Shown: positions 51,243 to 59,680 of the stretch, in pieces
Layout of the letters: each line of letters opens with the position of its first letter
Position numbering within the stretch: position 1 is the first letter of the stretch
Source of the DNA: Arthrobacter citreus
Lineage (GTDB): Bacteria > Bacillota > Bacilli > Bacillales > Bacillaceae_G
Reading direction: 5' to 3'
Assembly: GCA_013200995.1 (NCBI GenBank)
Contig: CP053688.1
Coordinates: 4,898,001 to 4,962,000, forward strand
DNA: 64,000 nucleotides
The notes under the pieces: model-generated
Seen by the model: only the letters and a program-made list of their open reading frames with translations
Databases searched by the model: none
What the model was told of the DNA's origin: nothing
Position numbers and translations under genes: made by a program

Positions 51243-51291
51243 AAAAAAGGACGCTCGTAGTCAATGACTCTGACTTACAAGACGCCCTATT
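51243..51291 (-). terminator. Candidate terminator of nifS-nadR
   Basis: On the minus strand GGGCGTC…TGACTACGAGCGTCC forms an imperfect hairpin followed by TTTTTT. It is about 120 bases beyond the nadR stop. Confidence 0.6.
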
Positions 51292-51408
51292 TTAAATGAA
51301 CTAAAATTCCTAAATTGATCAGAACTCGTCGTGCTAAGTAGCAGCTAGGCAATAAGAAGCAGAATTTCCTAAGAACCTGCTACTCAGTACAACTACTCCT
51401 AAATGCCT

Positions 51409-51945
51409 CTAAGGCATATCTACCAAAAAACCTGCATTTTTCAATTGTAAGATCGCACTTTCTATCTGATTTTCACTATCTGCCTCAATTGTATGAAGAT
51501 GCGTTCCGTTTGTTAAGTTAGACAGAGGGACGGACCTAGTCTCTGCCATTTTTTGAAGAAATAAGTTAATATCATAGCGATTTGTAATTTGTAATTGGGC
51601 TGTGATGTATCCGTAGACAGGATGTTCAACCATTACGTCTTTAACAGTTACGCCGTGATCGACTAAAATTTCTAGTTCTCTTTGGGTATCTTCAGATGTA
51701 TGGTGACAAATAATCACTTTTGTAATTTTGTCAGTTTCTTTATTAGGATGAATATAAATATATCCTTGAGCAGTTGCTAATATAGGCTCATTTTTCGCTT
51801 TTAATAGTGTAATATCACCTACAACTACTTGCCGGCTGACATTGGCTCTTTTAGCTAAAGAATTGCCTGATAAGGGTGCCTCAGATTCCTTTAGCCATTG
51901 TAGTACTTTGTTTCTTCTTTCTTCTCCTAAAAGTTTCTTATTCAT
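51409..51945 (-). CDS. nadR: NadR/NiaR (YrxA), NAD biosynthesis repressor
   Basis: A 178-residue repressor of the nad genes that responds to nicotinic acid. The N-terminal winged helix is at about 8-60 (NSLAKRANVSRQVVVGDITL). The C-terminal 3H domain has its three histidines in ICHHTSEDTQRE, VMVEHPVYGY and NGTHLHTIEA. It follows nifS by 15 bases on the minus strand and is divergent from nadBCA. A palindrome resembling its operator lies between the two units. Confidence 0.9.
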   Translation of the reverse strand: MNKKLLGEERRNKVLQWLKESEAPLSGNSLAKRANVSRQVVVGDITLLKAKNEPILATAQGYIYIHPNKETDKITKVIICHHTSEDTQRELEILVDHGVTVKDVMVEHPVYGYITAQLQITNRYDINLFLQKMAETRSVPLSNLTNGTHLHTIEADSENQIESAILQLKNAGFLVDMP

Positions 51946-51960
51946 TTTTAAATTCCTCGA

Positions 51961-53091
51961 TTAAAGATTTTGGTTAATAATTAATTTTAATACAGACGAA
52001 AATTGCTTTAAATCTTCTTCTGTTGTGAGTTTTCCGATTGAAATTCTGAAAAATTGTTTAGCCTCATGTTGATTTCTTCCTATAGCAAGCATTGTTTCTG
52101 AAGGTTTTTGCATACCTATTGCACAAGCACTTCCTGTTGAAATGGCAAATTGATGTCGATTACATTCTAACATAACAAATTGTCCTTCAAGTCCAATGAT
52201 CCTCATTCCAATTATATTTGGGATACATTCTTCATCTGAGCCTTCAAATTTTACAAGATGTTGAACGTCTTGCAATTGAGATTTTAATAATTTCTTTAAT
52301 TGGTGATATCTCGCTTGCTCTTCTGAACGATTTTTTATTAAATGACCGGCTGCAGTAACAAATGAAGCGATCGCCGGCACGTTAACTGTACCTGGACGGA
52401 TTCCGCTCTCATGAGATGTACCAGGATAAATTGGTTGGCACGTAAGTTTAGGATTTAAATAAAGAGCTCCTACACCTTTTGGGCCATATAATTTATGGCT
52501 TGAAATACTTATACTAGAAATTTCTGAATTTGATACATCAATTTCTAGTTTTCCAAATGATTGTACACAGTCACAATGAAGTAAAATATTTGAGCGTTTA
52601 AATAAATTAGCGATTTCGTCTATAGGTTGAATTGCACCTATTTCAGAATTTACATGTTGGAAAATGCCTAGGATAGTATCTTCACGAATTGCGTCTGAAA
52701 TTTGTTCTAATGAAATATTACCATTATTTGTAACAGGTAAATAAGTTATTTCATATCCTTGTTCTTTCAAAACTTGTAAATAATTACTAATTGAAGAATG
52801 CTCTAATGTTGTTGTTAAAATATGTTTTCCGACTTTTTTTGTACTTTTGAGCAGTGTTTGGATTGCAATTAAATTTGATTCAGTTCCGCCACTTGTGAAG
52901 TATATTGATGCAGGGCTAGCCTTTATAAATTCCGCTAATTGTTTGCGGCAAGCTTCGAGTAGTAGTGATGCATTTGAGCCAATATCATGCAAGCTTCGCT
53001 CATTTCCAAAGTAATTTTTAGAGGCAGTTACAAATGTCTCCAGTGCTTCATCACTCATTGGAGTTGTAGCAGCATAGTCTAAATAAATCAA
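51961..53091 (-). CDS. nifS: NifS-like cysteine desulfurase for NAD synthesis
   Basis: A 376-residue PLP enzyme (NadS/NifS in B. subtilis) thought to supply sulfur to the NadA iron-sulfur cluster. The PLP lysine is in SISSHKLYGPKG near residue 203 and the sulfur-transfer cysteine in STGSACAIG near 322. The start is TTG with AAGGAGG seven bases upstream. Together with nadR it forms a unit divergent from nadB, and the NadR operator candidate overlaps its -35 region (TTGACA on the minus strand). Confidence 0.92.
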   Translation of the reverse strand: MIYLDYAATTPMSDEALETFVTASKNYFGNERSLHDIGSNASLLLEACRKQLAEFIKASPASIYFTSGGTESNLIAIQTLLKSTKKVGKHILTTTLEHSSISNYLQVLKEQGYEITYLPVTNNGNISLEQISDAIREDTILGIFQHVNSEIGAIQPIDEIANLFKRSNILLHCDCVQSFGKLEIDVSNSEISSISISSHKLYGPKGVGALYLNPKLTCQPIYPGTSHESGIRPGTVNVPAIASFVTAAGHLIKNRSEEQARYHQLKKLLKSQLQDVQHLVKFEGSDEECIPNIIGMRIIGLEGQFVMLECNRHQFAISTGSACAIGMQKPSETMLAIGRNQHEAKQFFRISIGKLTTEEDLKQFSSVLKLIINQNL

Positions 53092-53129
53092 TTTGAAGCC
53101 TCCTTTTATTTACATTAAAAAAATATTTC

Positions 53130-53157
53130 TTGTCATTAGTTTAAATATATGTAAATA
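53130..53157 (+). promoter_or_regulatory. Candidate sigma-A promoter of nadBCA
   Basis: TTGTCA (53130-53135) and TAAATA (53152-53157) separated by 16 bases, immediately upstream of the operator candidate. Confidence 0.5.
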
Positions 53158-53158
53158 T

Positions 53159-53174
53159 AGGTGTCAAGACAGCT
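53159..53174. promoter_or_regulatory. Candidate NadR operator between nifS and nadB
   Basis: AGGTGTC-AA-GACAGCT is a near-perfect 16-base palindrome. On the minus strand its TTGACA is the -35 box of a nifS promoter (17 bases to TTAAAC), and on the plus strand it abuts the nadB -10 region, so one bound repressor could block both units. Position and symmetry are seen; the NadR link is inferred. Confidence 0.65.
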
Positions 53175-53231
53175 TTTTAATCTGTATGATAAAAAGTTAA
53201 ATTGATGTACTGAAAATGGAGGAGGGCAACT

Positions 53232-54713
53232 ATGCGAAATGCAGATGTTGTCATTATTGGCAGTGGAATAGCTGCTTTAATGGCTGCTGAGGAAATTTGT
53301 CAGTCTAAAAATGTGATTCTATTCACAAAGAAGAAAGTTTGGGACAGTAATTCTATGCTTGCACAAGGTGGAATTGCTGCAGTCATGTCAGAAGACGATT
53401 CATGGGAAATTCATAAACAAGATACACTCATTGCTGGTTGTAATGTAAATAATATAGAAGCTGTAGAAGAGCTTGTTAAAAATGGAACAATGTCTATGAA
53501 AGATCTTGTTTCTATTGGTATGGAATTTGATAAAGATGAGACTGGCCAGTTTCATCTCGGTAGAGAAGGAGCGCATCGTAAAAATAGAATTTTACATGCT
53601 GGTGGAGATGCTACAGGAAAGCACCTAGTAGAAACGGTTTATGAGCGGATAAAAGATAAAATAACGATCATTGAAGATGAAATGGCAATTGATTTAATGA
53701 TTCAAGATGGAAAATGTAAAGGCGTCTTTACTCTTAACGAAGCTGGTGAAATAATTTCTTACGTTGCTAGCACGACTTTACTTGCTACAGGTGGTATTGG
53801 GGCAATGTATCAATTTAGTTCTAATAATAAGTCCATAACAGGGGATGGAATTGCGATGGCTTATCGAGCTGGATGCGAGATGGCAGATCTTGAATTTATT
53901 CAATTCCACCCTACGATGCTTTATATTCACGGGGCATGTAAAGGACTTGTGTCAGAAGCTGTTAGAGGAGAAGGAGCTTACTTAGTCACTAAATCTGGTC
54001 GTCGCATTATGAAAGGATTACATCCTTTTGAAGATTTAGCACCTAGAGATGTTGTTAGTAGGGCGATATTTAACGAAATGCAAAATGGAGAAGAAATTTA
54101 TTTATCAATCGAAATGATTAATGGATTTGAAAAACGTTTCCCGACAATTACATCAAATCTTATTAATAATGGAATTGATTTGAGAAAAGGTTTAATTCCC
54201 GTTGTTCCAGGTGCACATTTCCATATGGGTGGAGTAAAGACATCTACAAACGGAGAAACAACAATTCCTGGATTGTATGCGGTGGGTGAGGTGGCTTGTA
54301 CCGGTGTACACGGTGCAAATCGACTTGCTAGTAACTCCTTATTAGAAGGGATTGTGTTTGGGAAAAAAGTTGCTAAGTTTATTGCTAACCTTCCTACTAC
54401 TTCTACTAATGCGAATGAACAAAAATACATGATTCCACGACATAGATCCTTACCAACAAAGGACGAAATTAAAGAAAAAATGATGAAATACATCGGTATA
54501 GTAAGAAATGAAGTAGATTTAGAGAAGGCAATCTCGTACTTTTCTTATTACTTAGAATCTGAAACATTAGATTCTCGACCAATGAGCAAAGATGAGTTAG
54601 AAAGATACAATATGTTAACTACTGGAAAATTAATTGCAGAAGCGGCTTTGGGGAGAAAAGAAAGCATCGGCTCACATTTTATAGAATATATAGATCAACC
54701 AGCTACTATTTGA
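53232..54713 (+). CDS. nadB: L-aspartate oxidase
   Basis: A 493-residue FAD enzyme that oxidises aspartate to iminoaspartate, first step of de novo NAD synthesis. The FAD loop VVIIGSGIAALMAAEEI is at the N-terminus, with SMLAQGGIAAVMS, the active-site region GAHFHMGGVKTSTNGET and C-terminal GANRLASNSLLEG. It is somewhat shorter at the C-terminus than the B. subtilis enzyme as I recall it. AGGAGG precedes the ATG. Twelve bases separate it from nadC. Confidence 0.95.
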   Translation: MRNADVVIIGSGIAALMAAEEICQSKNVILFTKKKVWDSNSMLAQGGIAAVMSEDDSWEIHKQDTLIAGCNVNNIEAVEELVKNGTMSMKDLVSIGMEFDKDETGQFHLGREGAHRKNRILHAGGDATGKHLVETVYERIKDKITIIEDEMAIDLMIQDGKCKGVFTLNEAGEIISYVASTTLLATGGIGAMYQFSSNNKSITGDGIAMAYRAGCEMADLEFIQFHPTMLYIHGACKGLVSEAVRGEGAYLVTKSGRRIMKGLHPFEDLAPRDVVSRAIFNEMQNGEEIYLSIEMINGFEKRFPTITSNLINNGIDLRKGLIPVVPGAHFHMGGVKTSTNGETTIPGLYAVGEVACTGVHGANRLASNSLLEGIVFGKKVAKFIANLPTTSTNANEQKYMIPRHRSLPTKDEIKEKMMKYIGIVRNEVDLEKAISYFSYYLESETLDSRPMSKDELERYNMLTTGKLIAEAALGRKESIGSHFIEYIDQPATI

Positions 54714-54725
54714 GGAGAGAATATA

Positions 54726-55553
54726 ATGAATACATTAAAAGCTAAAAAAATGATTGAGCAATTTTTATTAGAAGATATCGGAGAAGGAGATTTATCTTCC
54801 ATTCATATTTTTCCTATGCATGAACGAACAACTGGGAAAATTCTTGCAAAAGCAGATGGGGTAATTGCTGGAACAGAATTAATCGAGATTACTTATAAAC
54901 TACTTCATGATAATGTTTCAGTTAATCTACATGTACAAGATGGTGAGTTAGTTAAAGCAGGCCAATTGCTTGCTGAAGTAGAAGGACCAGTTCAAGTTTT
55001 ATTATCTGGGGAACGAGTTATGCTAAATCTTTTACAAAGAATGAGCGGAATTGCAACACTTACTTCCCAAGCTGTAGAAACACTCAACGATGATAAAATA
55101 AAATTAGTAGATACAAGAAAAACGATGCCTGGTTTACGTTTATTTGATAAATATGCAGTTACTTGTGGTGGAGGAGCAAATCACCGATTCGGTCTTTACG
55201 ATGCTGTAATGCTAAAAGATAATCATATTGCGTATGCAGGTTCTATAAAAAATGCAGTTGACGCATTGCGAAATAAATTAGGTCACATGGTCAAAATTGA
55301 AGTTGAGACTGAAAATAAAGATCAAGTACTTCAAGCAATTGAAGCTGGCGCGGATGTAATTATGTTTGATAATCGAACTCCTGATGAAATTAAAGAATTT
55401 GTTAAGCTTGTACCAGAGTCAATTGTAACAGAAGCATCAGGTGGAATAACGTTAGAAAATTTAGCTAGTTTTCAAAATTGTGGTGTAAATGTTATTTCTT
55501 TAGGTTGTTTAACACATTCAGCAAAAGCATTAGATATAAGCTTCTATTTATAA
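54726..55553 (+). CDS. nadC: Nicotinate-nucleotide pyrophosphorylase
   Basis: A 275-residue quinolinate phosphoribosyltransferase making nicotinate mononucleotide. Substrate-binding blocks [32 protein letters not shown] and [13 protein letters not shown] are intact. GAGGAG precedes the ATG. The nadB-nadC-nadA order matches B. subtilis. Confidence 0.95.
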   Translation: MNTLKAKKMIEQFLLEDIGEGDLSSIHIFPMHERTTGKILAKADGVIAGTELIEITYKLLHDNVSVNLHVQDGELVKAGQLLAEVEGPVQVLLSGERVMLNLLQRMSGIATLTSQAVETLNDDKIKLVDTRKTMPGLRLFDKYAVTCGGGANHRFGLYDAVMLKDNHIAYAGSIKNAVDALRNKLGHMVKIEVETENKDQVLQAIEAGADVIMFDNRTPDEIKEFVKLVPESIVTEASGGITLENLASFQNCGVNVISLGCLTHSAKALDISFYL

Positions 55554-55578
55554 TAGAAAAGGGATTGGAGTGGGGATA

Positions 55579-56688
55579 ATGAACGTTTTAGATATGATTC
55601 AAAAAAATGAGGGATATCAAATTCCTGATGAGTACTATAAATTATCAACAGAGGAAATGGAAAAAAGAGTAAGAGCAATTAAAGAGAGATTAGGTGAAGA
55701 ACTTTTCATTCCTGGTCATCATTATCAAAAAGAAGAAGTTGTCGTTTTTTCAGATTCAACTGGTGACTCTCTTCAATTAGCACAAGTGGCAGCTAATAAT
55801 AAAAAAGCAAAATATATTGTTTTCTGTGGTGTTCATTTTATGGCAGAGACAGCAGATATTTTAACTGAAGAAGAACAAGTTGTTATCTTACCGGATATGA
55901 GAGCGGGCTGTTCAATGGCAGATATGGCCGATCATCATCAAACTGATCGTGCATGGGTAGAATTACAAAAGCAGTTCGGAGACACAATTTTACCGCTAAC
56001 ATATGTTAATTCAACTGCTGCAATTAAAGCGTTTGTTGGCCGAAATGATGGTGCAACTGTAACATCTTCTAATGCTAAAAAGGTTGTTTCTTGGGCATTT
56101 ACTCAAAAAGAGCGTATATTATTTTTACCTGATCAACATTTAGGCCGAAATACTGCGTTTGAATTAGGCATACCATTAGAGCATATGGCGATTTGGAATC
56201 CGATAAATGACACTTTAGAATATGAGGGTGATATTAATAACATCAAAGTTATCTTATGGAAAGGTCACTGCTCGGTTCATGAGAACTTTACCGTTAAAAA
56301 TATTGAGAATGTGCGAAAGAATCATCCTGATATGAGAATTATTGTGCATCCTGAGTGCTCTAGAGAAGTAGTAGCAGCAAGTGATGATAATGGATCAACA
56401 AAATATATTATTGACCAAATTGAGGCAGCTCCTGCTGGAAGTAAATGGGCGATTGGAACTGAAATGAATTTAGTACAAAGAATAATAAAAAATCATCCAG
56501 ATAAAGAAATTATTTCTTTAAATCCATTTATGTGTCCTTGCTTAACGATGAATCGAATTGACTTACCACATTTATTATGGTCATTAGAAAATATCGAAAA
56601 AGGTACGATTCAAAATATTATTAAAGTAGATAAACAAACTGCTAAAGATGCAATTAAAGCATTAGATAAAATGCTTGAGCTTGCTTAA
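55579..56688 (+). CDS. nadA: Quinolinate synthase
   Basis: A 369-residue [4Fe-4S] enzyme condensing iminoaspartate with dihydroxyacetone phosphate. Cluster cysteines are in [10 protein letters not shown] (Cys111), KGHCSVHE and MCPCLTMN. The N-terminal [10 protein letters not shown] and HLGRNTA blocks are typical. A GTG three codons upstream is in frame, but GGAG is better spaced for the ATG at 55579 and the product then matches the B. subtilis length. A terminator follows. Confidence 0.95.
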   Translation: MNVLDMIQKNEGYQIPDEYYKLSTEEMEKRVRAIKERLGEELFIPGHHYQKEEVVVFSDSTGDSLQLAQVAANNKKAKYIVFCGVHFMAETADILTEEEQVVILPDMRAGCSMADMADHHQTDRAWVELQKQFGDTILPLTYVNSTAAIKAFVGRNDGATVTSSNAKKVVSWAFTQKERILFLPDQHLGRNTAFELGIPLEHMAIWNPINDTLEYEGDINNIKVILWKGHCSVHENFTVKNIENVRKNHPDMRIIVHPECSREVVAASDDNGSTKYIIDQIEAAPAGSKWAIGTEMNLVQRIIKNHPDKEIISLNPFMCPCLTMNRIDLPHLLWSLENIEKGTIQNIIKVDKQTAKDAIKALDKMLELA

Positions 56689-56712
56689 ATAATAATTAGT
56701 TTCAATCAAGTA

Positions 56713-56752
56713 AAGATCATTTAGTTCATTTGAGCTAAATGATCTTTTTTTG
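56713..56752 (+). terminator. nadBCA terminator
   Basis: AGATCATTTAG pairs with CTAAATGATCT, followed by seven T. Confidence 0.92.
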
Positions 56753-56774
56753 CAAATTAAAAAAGTTAAATAAA

Positions 56775-56880
56775 TAGCGGTAAAGAAAAATCGACGTTTT
56801 ACCAATTGTATGCTTAAGTATTTGGGCAACTAAACCGCTATCTTCGCCTAAAGGCTCGCCAATTGGCGATTTTTCTTTAT
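56775..56880. repeat. Nested inverted repeats between nadA and safA
   Basis: Outer arms TAAAGAAAAATCG (56781) and CGATTTTTCTTTA (56867) are perfect complements. ATAGCGG (56775) and CCGCTAT also match, and CCAATTG occurs twice, the second time inside the palindrome GCCAATTGGC. The pairings compete, so the segment could form alternative folds. It lies past the nadA terminator and upstream of the safA promoter. Confidence 0.7.
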
Positions 56881-56946
56881 AAAAAAAGCAAGAAAAAAGT
56901 AAATATTTATACGAGCATACTCATGCAATTTACATTTCCTCCTATC

Positions 56947-56973
56947 ATAAATATAAATATTCAGACATACATT
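56947..56973 (+). promoter_or_regulatory. Sigma-E promoter of safA
   Basis: ATA (56947-56949) is followed after 16 bases by CATACATT, a full match to the sigma-E -10 CATACAMT family. safA is sigma-E-controlled in B. subtilis. Confidence 0.75.
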
Positions 56974-57030
56974 GTTGTGAGGTACTAATGTACAATCCAA
57001 CGTAGAGGCAATTGGTCAGGAGGGGAAAAG

Positions 57031-59427
57031 GTGAGAATTCACATAGTTCTAAAGGGCGATACCCTTAAGAGCATTGCTCAAAAATATAATATTGACTATG
57101 AAGAGTTAGTTAAATTAAATGCCCAACTAAGTAATCCAGATATGATCTATCCTGGCATGAAAATAAAAGTGCCAGAAAGGAGCGAAAAACCAGCTCCTTT
57201 AGGTTCTCAAAAGGAGGTAAAGCTTTCTAAAGAACCTAAACAAAGTGTTAATTTGGAGGTAGAAGCAGAACAAACTCAAAATGTAACTCAGCCTGCTGTT
57301 GTGCAACCTACAGTTGAACAACCAAAACCTGCTGTCCAACCGAATGCTAAGCCAGCTGAAAATAATTATAATATTAATGTAGAGGTATCAAAGGCAGTAA
57401 AACCTGTCATTCAGGTACCGATTCCACCTGCAAAACCGACTGTATCACCTGTGACAAATAATGCGAATCAACAAGTATCTCCTGTTCAAACTGGGAAACC
57501 AAATGCGAACATACCGCAAGTTGTTTCGCCAGTGGCAGTTAAAAATCCTATAAATGTAAATAAATCAAATGTGAATACCAAGGGAGGACAAAGCATGTCA
57601 GAGAAAAAGAACTACTTCCCAGGATCATTGGTTTCTCCAACAACACCAAATCCGAATTCGCAAGTATCGCCTGTGGAAACAGGAAAACCAAATCAACAAG
57701 TGTCACCAGTAGCAACAGGAAAACCAAATCAACAAGTATCGCCTGTAACAATTGGGAAGCCGAATCAACAAGTATCACCAGTAGCAACAGGAAAACCTAA
57801 TGTTCAAGTATCACCAGTAGCCACAGGAAAGCCTAACCAACAAGTATCACCAATAGCGACTGGAAAACCGAATATGCAAGTATCACCAGCAGCAACAGGA
57901 AAACCGAATATGCAAGTATCACCAGCGGCAACAGGAAAGCCAAATGTTCAAGTATCGCCAGTGGCAACAGGAAAACCAAATATGCAAGTATCGCCAGTGG
58001 CAACAGGAAAACCAAATATGCAAGTATCACCAGTAGCAACAGGAAAGCCGAATGCGCAAGTTTCACCGGTAGCTACGAATAAAGCTCAAACATTGCCAGC
58101 ATATATGGGACCAAATGCACCGCAAACATTGCCAGCATATATGGGACCAAATCCAAACGCAGCACAAACATTACCAGCGTATATGGGACCAAATGCACCA
58201 CAAACATTGCCAGCATATATGGGACCAAATGCGGCACAAACATTACCGGCATATATGGGACCAAATCCAAATGCGGCACAAACATTACCGGCGTATATGG
58301 GACCAAATCCAAACGCAGCACAAACATTACCAGCGTATATGGGACCAAATGCACCACAAACATTACCGGCATATATGGGACCGAACGAAAATTTCCCACA
58401 AACAATGCCAGCATATATGGGACCAAATGAAAATTTCCCGCAAACACTACCAGCATACATGGGACCAAATGCGCCGCAAACATTACCAGCGTACATGGGA
58501 CCAAATGCACCGCAAACATTACCAGCATACATGGGGCCAAATTCAAACTATCCATATTATCCAGGTAGAGGAGAAGGAGGAGCATTACCAACATTGCCGA
58601 GCTTTGGTTCTATGCCGATGTTGACAGGAGTGACTGGAGAAGCTCCTGGCGCAACAGGTGGGGTACCAGTTCCACCAACAGCTATGCCAATGCCATTACC
58701 AGCACCAGTTCCTACACCACTACCAGCGCCAATGCCAATGCCTGCACCGTTCCCAGTAAATAATGCGCAAACAATGCCAGCATATATGGGACCGAATCCG
58801 AATTTCCCACAAACAATGCCAGCATATATGGGACCGAATGAAAACTTCCCAGCAACAATGCCAGCATACATGGGACCGAATGAAAACTTCCCAGCAACAA
58901 TGCCAGCATATATGGGACCAAACGCAAACTTCCCAGCAACAATGCCAGCGTATATGGGACCAAATGAAAACTTCCCAGCAACAATGCCAGCATATATGGG
59001 ACCAAACGCAAACTTCCCAGCAACAATGCCAGCGTATATGGGACCAAATGAAAACTTCCCAGCAACAATGCCAGCATATATGGGACCAAACGCAAACTTC
59101 CCAGCGACAATGCCAGCGTATATGGGACCAAACGCAAACTTCCCAGCAACAATGCCAGCATATATGGGACCAAACGCAAACTTCCCAGCAACAATGCCAG
59201 CATATATGGGACCAAACTCGAACTTCCCAGCAACACTACCAGCTATGGACTATCCAAAATTCCAAGGTAATGGGCCAGTTGTTTCACCGTATGCTACTGG
59301 ACCAAATACACCTATGTATCGTGATTCATCAGAGCCTTATTTTGATCCAAATTCGCAATTATTTACTCCTTATGCTCATAATCAGTCTTCATACGGAGTT
59401 CCATATTTTGAGGAAGATGAAAATTAA
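57031..59427 (+). CDS. safA: SafA/ExsA-type coat morphogenetic protein with large repeat blocks
   Basis: A 798-residue protein that organises the inner coat around the cortex. The LysM domain occupies residues 1-50 (HIVLKGDTLKSIAQKYNI to MKIKVPE). Proline/valine-rich linker follows, then block A of 12 copies of x-QVSPVATGKPN (12 residues, 57658-58086), block B of 12 copies of QTLPAYMGPN plus 2-4 linker residues (58087-58560), a Pro/Gly linker, and block C of 11 copies of ATMPAYMGPNxNFP (14 residues, 58768-59229). The C-terminus is tyrosine-rich. The start is GTG with AGGAGGGG upstream. A second start with its own ribosome-binding site lies inside at 57595. It follows nadA as in B. subtilis. 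Confidence 0.93.
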   Translation: MRIHIVLKGDTLKSIAQKYNIDYEELVKLNAQLSNPDMIYPGMKIKVPERSEKPAPLGSQKEVKLSKEPKQSVNLEVEAEQTQNVTQPAVVQPTVEQPKPAVQPNAKPAENNYNINVEVSKAVKPVIQVPIPPAKPTVSPVTNNANQQVSPVQTGKPNANIPQVVSPVAVKNPINVNKSNVNTKGGQSMSEKKNYFPGSLVSPTTPNPNSQVSPVETGKPNQQVSPVATGKPNQQVSPVTIGKPNQQVSPVATGKPNVQVSPVATGKPNQQVSPIATGKPNMQVSPAATGKPNMQVSPAATGKPNVQVSPVATGKPNMQVSPVATGKPNMQVSPVATGKPNAQVSPVATNKAQTLPAYMGPNAPQTLPAYMGPNPNAAQTLPAYMGPNAPQTLPAYMGPNAAQTLPAYMGPNPNAAQTLPAYMGPNPNAAQTLPAYMGPNAPQTLPAYMGPNENFPQTMPAYMGPNENFPQTLPAYMGPNAPQTLPAYMGPNAPQTLPAYMGPNSNYPYYPGRGEGGALPTLPSFGSMPMLTGVTGEAPGATGGVPVPPTAMPMPLPAPVPTPLPAPMPMPAPFPVNNAQTMPAYMGPNPNFPQTMPAYMGPNENFPATMPAYMGPNENFPATMPAYMGPNANFPATMPAYMGPNENFPATMPAYMGPNANFPATMPAYMGPNENFPATMPAYMGPNANFPATMPAYMGPNANFPATMPAYMGPNANFPATMPAYMGPNSNFPATLPAMDYPKFQGNGPVVSPYATGPNTPMYRDSSEPYFDPNSQLFTPYAHNQSSYGVPYFEEDEN
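57580..57597 (+). promoter_or_regulatory. Internal ribosome-binding site and start in safA
   Basis: AAGGGAGG is followed after seven bases by an in-frame ATG (57595, residue 189, MSEKKNYF). In B. subtilis, SafA is also made as a shorter C-terminal form from an internal start. Here the shorter form would be 610 residues, without LysM but with all three repeat blocks. Confidence 0.7.
57658..58086 (+). repeat. safA repeat block A (36 bp x 12)
   Basis: Twelve units encode x-Q-V-S-P-V-A-T-G-K-P-N with small changes (E, T-I, I, A at the variable sites); the last ends ATNKA. Many third-position differences show the copies are not freshly amplified. Confidence 0.92.
58087..58560 (+). repeat. safA repeat block B (QTLPAYMGPN, 12 copies)
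   Basis: The 10-residue core is separated by AP, AA, PNAA, ENFP or SNYP, so units are 36 or 42 bp. The repeats leave other frames open, which explains the long overlapping open frames on both strands. Confidence 0.92.
58768..59229 (+). repeat. safA repeat block C (42 bp x 11)
   Basis: Eleven units encode (A/Q)TMPAYMGPNxNFP with x mainly E or A. Copies are closer to each other at DNA level than in blocks A and B, suggesting the most recent expansion. A degenerate unit (ATLPAMDYP) follows. Confidence 0.92.
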
Positions 59428-59440
59428 AAAAGTTACCTTG

Positions 59441-59472
59441 AAAAGACGATTTATTTTTAATCGTCTTTTTTT
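59441..59472 (+). terminator. safA terminator
   Basis: AAAAGACGATT pairs with AATCGTCTTTT, followed by a T run. Confidence 0.9.
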
Positions 59473-59626
59473 ACATATTAAGAAGAATCATGGTAGTAGG
59501 ATATGCCTCTTTTTTTATTTTCCCAATAATTCAGTAGCTAAATACAATGAAGCAGTTTTTTACTTATTATGAGTTTCATCCCATCAATTAACAATTTAAA
59601 AACTCCCTAAAAAGGTCATCCTAAAT

Positions 59627-59651
59627 TTGTAATACAATTTTAGTATTACAA
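59627..59651. promoter_or_regulatory. Perfect inverted repeat upstream of the coxA-like gene
   Basis: TTGTAATAC and GTATTACAA are perfect complements around seven bases, ending 14 bases before the GGGAGGG ribosome-binding site. It could be an operator or a 5'-UTR hairpin; no matching sporulation promoter was recognised. Confidence 0.65.
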
Positions 59652-59680
59652 TTAGCTGTAATTAAAGGGAGGGTTTTATA

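Larger units (their letters stand above)
50832..51408. other. Gene-free interval between obg and nadR
   Basis: No credible gene. It holds the GCAAATAA array and the hairpin at 51243-51291. In B. subtilis pheB-pheA occupy this site; no remnant of them was recognised. Confidence 0.7.
56753..57030. other. Interval between nadA and safA
   Basis: No gene. It contains the nested inverted repeats (56775-56880) and the safA promoter (56947-56973). Confidence 0.7.

Noticed and set aside
58073-59572. Long open frames on both strands across safA
   Set aside because: They result from 36- and 42-bp repeats that leave several frames free of stops. None has a credible start or known motif.
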